Positions 57,433-64,000 of a stretch of 64,000 bases of DNA are shown one piece after another. Every line of letters begins with the position of its first letter. Positions within the stretch are counted from its first letter, which is position 1. Both the position numbers and the translations under genes were made by a program. The stretch is from DATLWN01 sp963764315 (GTDB taxonomy: Bacteria > Pseudomonadota > Zetaproteobacteria > Mariprofundales > Mariprofundaceae): NCBI GenBank assembly GCA_963764315.1, contig CAVXSB010000006.1, positions 1 to 64,000 on the forward strand, given 5' to 3'. The notes under the pieces are model-generated. The model did not search any database and was not told the origin of the DNA. It saw nothing but the letters and a program-made list of their open reading frames with translations.

Positions 57433-58476
57433 ATGGTTCGTTTTGTTGATGAAGTGAAACTCGAGGTGCGCGCCGGTCACGGCGGCGCAGGCTCCGCATC
57501 GTTCCGGCGCGAGAAGTTCGTGCCCAAGGGTGGCCCGGACGGCGGCGACGGCGGCCGCGGCGGCCACGTCATCCTGGAGGCGAGCCGGGATCGCAACACG
57601 CTGCAGGAGCTGTACCTGCGCAAGCGCCTGATTGCCGAAAGCGGCCGTAACGGAGCCGGGCGCAACCGGCACGGCCGCGACGGTGCGGACATCGTCGTCA
57701 CGGTGCCCGTCGGTACCATCGTCAAGGACGAGGAAGGGCAGGTGCTGGCCGATCTGGATGCCGACGGCAGGCAATGGATCATGGCCAAGGGCGGACGCGG
57801 CGGCCTGGGCAACAGCCATTTCGCCACCAGCGTCAACCGCGCCCCCCGCTACGCCCAGCCCGGCGAGTCGGGCGAGGAGGGCATCCGGTATCTCGAGCTC
57901 AAGTCGATGGCCGATGTCGGCCTGGTGGGCTTACCCAATGCCGGCAAGTCCACGCTCTTGGCGCGCATCTCCAATGCCCGGCCCAAGATCGCCGATTATC
58001 CCTTTACGACGCTTGCGCCGATGCTCGGCCAGGTGTTCATGGACGATGGCGACGGCTTCGTCGTCGCCGACATCCCCGGTCTGATCGAGGGGGCGCACGA
58101 GGGCCGCGGGCTCGGCCACCGCTTCCTGCGCCATATCGAGCGCACGCAGGTGCTGCTGCACCTCGTCGATGCCGCGCCCACGGACGGGCGGGGCATCGGT
58201 GAGCAGGTGCGCGAGGTCGAGGCGGAACTCAAGGGCTATGGCGACACGGTGTGGGCGAAGCCCAGACTCCTGGTCATCAACAAGATCGATGCCTTGTCGG
58301 CGGATGCGCTGGCCGAGCTGCAGGCCGAGGCCGGGCAGCTGGGGCTGCCCGTGTATGCAATCTCTGCCGTCAGCGGCGCGGGCGTCACTCAGCTGCTGCG
58401 CGAGCTGTATGCGCAGGTGCTGGAGCAGCGACGGCTGCATGTGCCGCTGTCCGTCGACGACGAGGAGGGCGAGTGA
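57433..58476 (+). CDS. obgE: GTPase ObgE/CgtA
   Basis: 347 residues. N-terminal Obg fold rich in glycine ([29 protein letters not shown]) and GTPase domain with Walker [11 protein letters not shown], switch [24 protein letters not shown] and NKID. It binds the 50S subunit late in assembly. Ends in a short acidic tail; stop overlaps the GTG of proB. Confidence 0.96.
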   Translation: MVRFVDEVKLEVRAGHGGAGSASFRREKFVPKGGPDGGDGGRGGHVILEASRDRNTLQELYLRKRLIAESGRNGAGRNRHGRDGADIVVTVPVGTIVKDEEGQVLADLDADGRQWIMAKGGRGGLGNSHFATSVNRAPRYAQPGESGEEGIRYLELKSMADVGLVGLPNAGKSTLLARISNARPKIADYPFTTLAPMLGQVFMDDGDGFVVADIPGLIEGAHEGRGLGHRFLRHIERTQVLLHLVDAAPTDGRGIGEQVREVEAELKGYGDTVWAKPRLLVINKIDALSADALAELQAEAGQLGLPVYAISAVSGAGVTQLLRELYAQVLEQRRLHVPLSVDDEEGE

Positions 58477-59630
58477 TCCGCTCGCGTCAGGATCTGGCGC
58501 AGGTCCGGCGCCTGGTCGTGAAGATCGGCAGCTCGCTGCTTGCCGATGAAAAGACCGGTCTGAAACGCGATGCCATCGGTCGACTTGTCGACGAGGTGGC
58601 GGCGCTGATCGCGCGCGGCCTGGACGTGGCGATTGTCACCTCCGGTGCCGTGGCGCTGGGACGCGTGCATATGGGTTGGGTGGGCCGCGCCTTGTCGGTG
58701 CACGAGAAACAGGCCGCGGCGGCCATCGGCCAACCGCTGTTGATGCAGGCCTATGGCGAGGCCTTCGCCCGTCACGACCGGGCGGTGGCGCAGATGCTGC
58801 TCACCAAGGACGATCTTCGGAACCGCCGCCGCTACCTGAATGCCAGCAATACCAGCCAGACGCTGTTCTCGGCCGGCGTGGTGCCCATCATCAACGAGAA
58901 CGACACCGTGGTGGTGGCGGAGATCAAGTTCGGCGACAACGATACGCTGGGGGCGTTGAGCAGCCTCGTCGTGGATGCCGAATTGATGGTCATGCTCACC
59001 GATGTCGACGGCCTGTATGAGGGCGATCCCTCTCAACATGCCGCTGCCCGGCGCATCGGCGAGGTGGCGACGCTGACGCCGGAGATCCTGGCCATGGCCG
59101 GTGACGCCGGCTCCCATTTCGGTACCGGCGGCATGGCGAGCAAGCTGAAAGCCGCGCGCATGGCCACGCGCGGAGGTGTGGCGGCGGCCATCGTGGGCGG
59201 CGACCGGGCTGGCGCCTTGGCGCGCCTCTTGGAAGGCGACGACGAGGGCACGCTGTTCCTGTGCGGCACCGATCGCCAGGCCAGGCGCAAGCACTGGATC
59301 GCCGAGCTATTGGCCCCGGCCGGCGTGTTGCGCGTGGATGCCGGGGCCGAGCACGCCCTGCTGAGCCAGGGCAGCAGCTTGTTGCCGATCGGCCTTACCG
59401 GTGTCGCGGGCATGTTCGACAAGGGCGAGTGCGTGGAGGTGATCGGTCCTTCCGGGCGCGTCGCGCGCGGGCTCGCCAATTACAACGCCGAGGAGATGCG
59501 CCGCCTGGTCGGTGTGGCCAGCCAGGACATCGAGGGCGTACTCGGTTACAGCGACTTTTCCTCGGTGATCCATCGGGATAACCTCGTGTTGTGCGGGTTT
59601 GATGCGGAAAAAGGAGCCACGGATGAGTGA
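58473..59630 (+). CDS. proB: Glutamate 5-kinase
   Basis: First step of proline synthesis. 385 residues: kinase domain ([61 protein letters not shown]) and a C-terminal PUA domain ([28 protein letters not shown]). Start is GTG, overlapping the obgE stop as GTGA, with GAGGAGGG upstream. Paired with proA. Confidence 0.96.
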   Translation: MIRSRQDLAQVRRLVVKIGSSLLADEKTGLKRDAIGRLVDEVAALIARGLDVAIVTSGAVALGRVHMGWVGRALSVHEKQAAAAIGQPLLMQAYGEAFARHDRAVAQMLLTKDDLRNRRRYLNASNTSQTLFSAGVVPIINENDTVVVAEIKFGDNDTLGALSSLVVDAELMVMLTDVDGLYEGDPSQHAAARRIGEVATLTPEILAMAGDAGSHFGTGGMASKLKAARMATRGGVAAAIVGGDRAGALARLLEGDDEGTLFLCGTDRQARRKHWIAELLAPAGVLRVDAGAEHALLSQGSSLLPIGLTGVAGMFDKGECVEVIGPSGRVARGLANYNAEEMRRLVGVASQDIEGVLGYSDFSSVIHRDNLVLCGFDAEKGATDE

Positions 59631-60888
59631 TGCGAAGACGACCATGCATCAGCTGGGCGCCCAGGCCAAGGCGGCGTCCAAGGCCATGCGCATGGTGTCG
59701 ACCGGCGCCAAGAACAAGGCGCTGGCGGAGGCGGCAACGGTGTTCCGGCGCGAGATGGCGGAGATCATCGCCGCCAACGAGCTGGACATGAAGGCGGCTG
59801 ATGCGGCAGGTCTCGATGCGGCGATGCAGGACCGATTGCGCCTCGATGCCAACCGCGTCGAGGCCATGGCCGAGGGTCTGGAGCAGGTGGCGCGCCTGTC
59901 CGACCCCGTCGGCGCCATCGAGCATATGGCCTATCGTCCGTCCGGCATTCAGGTCGGGCATATGCGCGTGCCGCTCGGCGTCATCGGCATGATCTACGAA
60001 TCGCGGCCGAACGTCACCGCCGATGCCGCCGCACTTTGTCTGAAATCCGGCAATGCGGTGATCCTGCGCGGCGGTTCCGAGGCCATCCATTCCAACCGCG
60101 CCATCGCCGCCTGCCTGCGCCGGGCCCTGGTCGATGCCGGCCTGCCCCAGGATGCGGTACAACTGGTCGACAGTACGGACCGCGCCCTGGTCGGCGAGAT
60201 GCTTGCGGCCAAGGCGCATATCGACGTCATCATTCCGCGCGGTGGACGCTCGCTGATCGAGCGCGTGGCCGAGGAGTCGCGCATCCCGGTCATCAAGCAC
60301 CTGGACGGCGTCTGTCATGTCTACATCGACGCCTCGGCGGATGCCGATATGGCCGTGCGTATCGCCATCAATGCCAAGACGCACCGCTATGGCGTTTGCA
60401 ATGCCATGGAGACGCTGCTGGTGCATGCCGGGGCGGCGCCCCGCCTGCTGCCGGCGATCCTGCGCGCCATGCACGACAAGGGCGTGGAGATTCGGGGTTG
60501 TGAGCGCACGGCGGCCCTGGCCGGCGGCGTGCCGGTGAAGAAGGCGGAGGTGGGGGACTGGTATACCGAGTTCCTGGCGCCGATCCTGGCAGTGCGCGTC
60601 GTCGATTCGCTCGAGGCGGGGATGGACCATATCGCTGAGCATGGCTCCGGCCATACCGATGCCATCGTCACGGCCGATTACGACCATGGACAGCGCTTCC
60701 TGCGCGAGGTGGATTCGGCCTCGGTGATGTGGAATGCCAGCACCCGCTTTGCCGACGGCTTCGAGTACGGGCTGGGGGCGGAGATCGGTATCTCCACCGA
60801 TCGGCTGCATGTGCGCGGCCCCGTCGGTCTTGAGGGCCTGACGACGCAGAAATGGGTCGTGCTCGGACATGGCGAGATCCGGGAGTAA
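59623..60888 (+). CDS. proA: Gamma-glutamyl phosphate reductase
   Basis: 421 residues, second proline enzyme. [45 protein letters not shown] and the catalytic Cys in [16 protein letters not shown] are all present. Start at 59623, preceded by AAAAAGGAG, overlaps the end of proB by 8 bases. The stop TAA is followed directly by nadD in the same frame. Confidence 0.97.
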   Translation: MSDAKTTMHQLGAQAKAASKAMRMVSTGAKNKALAEAATVFRREMAEIIAANELDMKAADAAGLDAAMQDRLRLDANRVEAMAEGLEQVARLSDPVGAIEHMAYRPSGIQVGHMRVPLGVIGMIYESRPNVTADAAALCLKSGNAVILRGGSEAIHSNRAIAACLRRALVDAGLPQDAVQLVDSTDRALVGEMLAAKAHIDVIIPRGGRSLIERVAEESRIPVIKHLDGVCHVYIDASADADMAVRIAINAKTHRYGVCNAMETLLVHAGAAPRLLPAILRAMHDKGVEIRGCERTAALAGGVPVKKAEVGDWYTEFLAPILAVRVVDSLEAGMDHIAEHGSGHTDAIVTADYDHGQRFLREVDSASVMWNASTRFADGFEYGLGAEIGISTDRLHVRGPVGLEGLTTQKWVVLGHGEIRE

Positions 60889-60891
60889 GGG

Positions 60892-61533
60892 CTGAAACTG
60901 CGGACGGTCGGAATCTTCGGCGGCAGCTTCGATCCCCCGCATGCCGGGCATGTGGCCCTGGTCGAAGCGGCGTTTGCCCAGCTGCAGATTCCCGAGGTGT
61001 GGGTGATCCCCGCCGGTGTGCCAGTGCATCGCCAGCTGTCCGGGCAGGCCGGCCCTGCCCGGCGACTGGCCTGGATGCAGCGCATCTTCGCATCCGATTC
61101 CCGCGTGACGGTGATCGACTGGGAGGTGCGCCAAAATGGCCCGGTGTCGTCGCTAGAGACGCTGCAGTGGCTGCGTGCCAGCCATCCCGGGGTGCTGCCG
61201 CTCTGGCTGATGGGGGCCGATGCCTTCGCGGGGCTGTCGTCCTGGAAGGGGTATCCGGAGCACCGCCACTATTGCAATGTGGCGGTGTTCGCCCGTGCCG
61301 GCCAGGCCATGCCGGGGACCCAGGGCTGGCGGGAATGCGAGCCTGAGGTGGTGGCCGGACTGCAGGCTCCGGGTCATGTGGCGCGGGTCGACACCGTGCT
61401 TCCCGATATCTCCGCTACGCGCCTGCGCCAGGCGCTGGCATCCGCACAGGTTCCGCAGGACTGGCTGCCTGCACCGATCGCCGCCGAGGTGGCGGCGGCA
61501 TACAGAAACGATCGACATGAGGAGAAGGCATGA
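60892..61533 (+). CDS. nadD: Nicotinate-nucleotide adenylyltransferase (CTG start)
   Basis: 213 residues, NAD synthesis. The nucleotidyltransferase motif GIFGGSFDPPHAGH lies at residues 7-20, and the late ISATRLRQAL is also typical. No ATG, GTG or TTG occurs in frame between the proA stop (60888) and this motif; the first ATG-class codon would remove it. CTG at 60892, 6 bases after GGGAG, or CTG at 60898, is the only good start. Assigning CTG is inference from position and motif. Confidence 0.93.
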   Translation: MKLRTVGIFGGSFDPPHAGHVALVEAAFAQLQIPEVWVIPAGVPVHRQLSGQAGPARRLAWMQRIFASDSRVTVIDWEVRQNGPVSSLETLQWLRASHPGVLPLWLMGADAFAGLSSWKGYPEHRHYCNVAVFARAGQAMPGTQGWRECEPEVVAGLQAPGHVARVDTVLPDISATRLRQALASAQVPQDWLPAPIAAEVAAAYRNDRHEEKA

Positions 61534-61907
61534 GTAACGAGGAACAGGACGACTACCTGGAGGCGCTGACGGCGGCGGTGGTGACGGCCGTTGAGGACAA
61601 GAAGGCGCTGGACGTGTCCGTCGTCGATGTGCGCGGGCGCTGTGCCTTTGCCGACCGCTTCGTCATTGCCACCGGGCGCACCGACCGGCAGCTGAAGGCG
61701 CTCGCCGATGCGGGGGCGGAGGTGGCGCACCGTTTCGGCCTGCCGGCCCACATCGAGGGCCTGGATGCCATGGAATGGCTGCTGATCGACCTCGGCGACG
61801 TGGTGCTTCACCTGATGCTGCCCGAGGTGCGCGAGACGGTGCAGATCGAGCACCTGTGGGGCCATGCCCCGGCCGGGCGTGGGGCCGCGGAAGACGCGAC
61901 CGGCTGA
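61530..61907 (+). CDS. rsfS: Ribosome silencing factor RsfS
   Basis: 125 residues. DVSVVDVRGRCAFADRFVIATGRTDRQLKALADAG, EGLDAMEWLLIDLGDVVLHLMLPEVRETVQIEHLW matches the family (YbeB/Iojap). It binds L14 and blocks subunit joining in starving cells. ATGA overlap with nadD; three bases before rlmH, the usual partner. Confidence 0.95.
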   Translation: MSNEEQDDYLEALTAAVVTAVEDKKALDVSVVDVRGRCAFADRFVIATGRTDRQLKALADAGAEVAHRFGLPAHIEGLDAMEWLLIDLGDVVLHLMLPEVRETVQIEHLWGHAPAGRGAAEDATG

Positions 61908-61910
61908 GCG

Positions 61911-62363
61911 ATGCGCTTGCGTCTGGTCGTCGTCGGGCGCGGGGCGCCGGAACTGGCCGCCTTCGAGGCGCGCCTGACCAAGCGCCTGCACGGCATGACC
62001 GACTTCCAGCTCGTCGAGTTGGCGGAGGGAAAGGCCAAGCAGCCAACACAACGCAAACAGCAGGAGCAGCGGCATATCATGCAGCAGGTGAACGATGCGC
62101 CGTATGTGCTGTTCGACGAGCGGGGCGCGGAAATGGCCAGCACCGACTGGGCGGCGTGCTTCGCCCGTCAGCATGGAGCGGCATCGATGTGTTTCGTCAT
62201 CGGCGGCGCCGACGGCGTCGATGCGTCGGTCAGGCAGGGCGCTGCCGAAACCTGGAGCCTGTCCCGGCTGACCCTGCCGCACCAGATGGCGCGCCTCTTG
62301 GCCATCGAACAATTCTACCGGGCTCTGAGTATCAATCAGGGCCACCCCTATCACCGCCCATGA
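61911..62363 (+). CDS. rlmH: 23S rRNA (pseudouridine1915-N3)-methyltransferase RlmH
   Basis: 150 residues, SPOUT fold. YVLFDERGAEMASTDWAACFARQ, CFVIGGADGVDASVRQGA and the C-terminal LSRLTLPHQMARLLAIEQFYRALSINQGHPYHRP are diagnostic. Overlaps the next gene by ATGA. Confidence 0.96.
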   Translation: MRLRLVVVGRGAPELAAFEARLTKRLHGMTDFQLVELAEGKAKQPTQRKQQEQRHIMQQVNDAPYVLFDERGAEMASTDWAACFARQHGAASMCFVIGGADGVDASVRQGAAETWSLSRLTLPHQMARLLAIEQFYRALSINQGHPYHRP

Positions 62364-63520
62364 GACGCGGGCTGATCCTGTTGCTCGCCGGCGCGGCCCT
62401 GCTGGCGCCCATATCTGTGCCGGCGGCCACGGATGCCGCGGCGACACGGGCGAAGCTGGTACAGATTCAGCAGGAGCGGCAGCGCCTGGAGGCGGCACGC
62501 CGGCAGATGCAGTCGCAACTGGGCAGCCTCGGTCGGCAGATGCATACGCTGGATGTAGCCCTGTCCGCGGCACAGCAGGCACGCCTGCAGGCGGCCGCCC
62601 GGGTGGCTGAGGCCGACAAGAAGCTGCAGGCGCTGGCCGCCAAGCAACAGGGGCTGGAACGGCATATCGCCAGCCTGCGTCAGGCCATGATCAGCGAGGC
62701 CATTGGCGCCTGGCAGCGCGCCGGCCGTCAGCCCGGGTGGCTGGATGTGCTGGGCGGTGTGCCGATGGGGGAGATTCCCAACCGTCGCTACATGATGCGG
62801 CGGGTCATCGCCTCGCAGCAGGATGATCGGCGTGAGCTGCAGCAGAGTGAGGCGAAACTCGATGCCGTTATGGCCGATGTGCGCCAGGAGCGAGATCGGC
62901 GCGAGGCGCTGCGCAAACAGCGCCAGCTGGCCGAGGATGCCCTGCGTCACCAGCTGGCCGATAAGCGTCAACTGGTGAGTCACGTCAGGCACAGCGTCCG
63001 CTTGCAGCGGCAGCGCGATCACGAGCTGGCGGGGCAGGCCAAGGCCCTGAGACGGCTGCTGCAGACCTTTGGTGGCGATCTGTTGGCCGCCGATCGCGTC
63101 GGCGGTGGGCCCTCGATCCGTGCCGAGAGGGGGCGGCTGCACTGGCCGCTGTCCGGCGCCCGCATCGTTGCTCGCTACGGCGCACACATCCCGCAGCAAG
63201 GTGAACGACTGCGCGGAGTGCTGCTTGCGCCCGAAGGGCAACGCCGTCAGGTTAAGTCTATTTCGTCCGGCAGGGTCCGCTATGCCGATTGGTTCGGGGG
63301 CTACGGCCTGATGCTGATCGTGGATCACGGCGATGGTGTTATGAGCATCTATGCCCATAATGACGTGCTGTACAAGCATCTGGGCGATTGGGTAGAGCCG
63401 GGGGATGTGCTGGCCGAGGCCGGGAGCACCGGCTGGACCGACAAGGTCCGCCTGTATTTCGAGCTGCGCGACCACGGGCGGCCGGTGAACCCGGTGCGCT
63501 GGTGTCGCGCCGGCAGATGA
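62360..63520 (+). CDS. EnvC-like murein hydrolase activator (M23 fold)
   Basis: 386 residues. Signal peptide ([19 protein letters not shown]), a long coiled coil (about residues 28-240, Gln/Arg/Ala-rich) and a C-terminal LytM/M23 domain (GYGLMLIVDHGDGVMSIYAHND ... VRLYFELRDHGRPVNPVRW). Metal ligands are lost: the first HxxxD region reads RGVLLAPEG and the HxH region reads LYFEL. Like EnvC it should activate amidases at the septum rather than cut peptidoglycan. Only one later His (in YAHN) remains. It precedes the S41 protease gene as in many gammaproteobacteria. Confidence 0.9.
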   Translation: MRRGLILLLAGAALLAPISVPAATDAAATRAKLVQIQQERQRLEAARRQMQSQLGSLGRQMHTLDVALSAAQQARLQAAARVAEADKKLQALAAKQQGLERHIASLRQAMISEAIGAWQRAGRQPGWLDVLGGVPMGEIPNRRYMMRRVIASQQDDRRELQQSEAKLDAVMADVRQERDRREALRKQRQLAEDALRHQLADKRQLVSHVRHSVRLQRQRDHELAGQAKALRRLLQTFGGDLLAADRVGGGPSIRAERGRLHWPLSGARIVARYGAHIPQQGERLRGVLLAPEGQRRQVKSISSGRVRYADWFGGYGLMLIVDHGDGVMSIYAHNDVLYKHLGDWVEPGDVLAEAGSTGWTDKVRLYFELRDHGRPVNPVRWCRAGR

Positions 63521-63548
63521 TGCTGCGAATGCGTAAAGGAGTGAATCC

Positions 63549-64000
63549 ATGAAGTCAGGTATGCGCCGGTTTGTAATAGCCGCTGGATCGATGGTCGCGT
63601 TGGCGGCGGGCGTGATGGCCTGGTCGGCGGGCGCCAACGGCGAGCAGGCCACGTCAAGCACCGATTACCAGCAGTTGCAGAAGTTTGCGAAGGTCATGGA
63701 CATCATCAAACATTCCTATGTGAAGCCGGTGACCGACCAGGAGCTGATCGACGGGGCGCTGACCGGCATGCTGGAAAGCCTGGATCCGCATTCGGCCTAC
63801 ATGAACAAGCAGATGTACAGTCAGATGGAGGTCGACACCTCCGGCAAGTTCGGCGGTCTGGGCATCGAAATTTCCGGCGATCAGGGCGGCGTGCGCGTGG
63901 TGGCTCCGATCGAGGATACCCCCGCCGACAAGGCCGGCGTCAAGGCCGGCGACCTGATCATCAAGATCGACGACCATCTGGCCAAGGACATGACGCTGCA
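63549..64000 (+). CDS. S41 carboxyl-terminal processing protease (CtpA-like), N-terminal part
   Basis: First 150 codons, cut by the window end. Signal or anchor segment (FVIAAGSMVALAAGVMAWSAGA), then the conserved pre-PDZ region (FAKVMDIIKHSYVKPVTDQELIDGALTGMLESLDPHSAYMN) and the start of a PDZ domain (GGLGIEISGDQGGVRVVAPIEDTPADKAGVKAGDLIIKID). The catalytic Ser-Lys core lies beyond the window. AAAGGAG precedes the ATG. A periplasmic protease trimming envelope proteins. Confidence 0.92.
   Translation, partial: MKSGMRRFVIAAGSMVALAAGVMAWSAGANGEQATSSTDYQQLQKFAKVMDIIKHSYVKPVTDQELIDGALTGMLESLDPHSAYMNKQMYSQMEVDTSGKFGGLGIEISGDQGGVRVVAPIEDTPADKAGVKAGDLIIKIDDHLAKDMTL

Overview
The window is a dense, high-GC (by eye above 60%) proteobacterial chromosome segment with about 57 protein genes, one tRNA and one tmRNA. 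The combination of NuoA-N complex I, chorismate lyase (ubiC), HemX/HemY, an EnvC-like divisome protein, two-partner secretion (TPS) and the order rplU-rpmA-obgE-proB-proA-nadD-rsfS-rlmH fits a gamma-, beta- or Acidithiobacillia-type Gram-negative bacterium. The exact genus cannot be fixed from the sequence alone.

Layout. 1-4.6 kb: a minus-strand operon with mostly overlapping start and stop codons: NusG-domain-II protein, Gx-type membrane protein, TonB-like protein, mutY, ggt, TerB-like. 4.7-9.4 kb: an SDR oxidoreductase, murI, a DUF255 thioredoxin-fold protein and a lipoprotein. 9.4-13.3 kb: a tetrapyrrole operon hemD-hemB-hemX-hemY, divergent from recQ (13.4-15.6 kb). 15.7-20.4 kb: small accessory and envelope genes, including a PEVxx-repeat secreted protein behind a perfect CRP-type site, a DUF4010 membrane protein, a Tyr/Gly-rich lipoprotein and a Ysc84 protein. 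20.5-22 kb: tRNA-Thr(CGT), rsmE, ubiC.

22.2-39.2 kb is the accessory core. A PAS hybrid histidine kinase and a NarL-type response regulator lie beside two tandem TPS loci (tpsA1-tpsB1, luxR-type regulator, tpsA2-tpsB2). Both TpsA exoprotein genes are broken by single-base indels (three in tpsA1, two in tpsA2). The two TpsB genes are nearly identical over their last 1.24 kb, while their N-terminal parts are diverged.

39.3-41.9 kb: a sodium:solute symporter, a MarC-family protein and ssrA. 42.0-56.4 kb: a complete 14-gene nuo operon. 56.5-64 kb: rpmE, rplU, rpmA, obgE, proB, proA, nadD (apparently CTG-initiated), rsfS, rlmH, an envC-like gene and the 5' part of a ctpA-like protease gene.

Working together: the nuo block builds the proton-pumping NADH dehydrogenase; hem genes feed heme synthesis for the respiratory chain; ubiC starts ubiquinone synthesis; the TPS block and its regulators would export large surface adhesins; the last block is translation, ribosome maturation, proline and NAD synthesis, and envelope remodelling. 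No insertion sequences, CRISPR arrays or prophage genes were seen, and no stretch over 300 bases lacks a gene.
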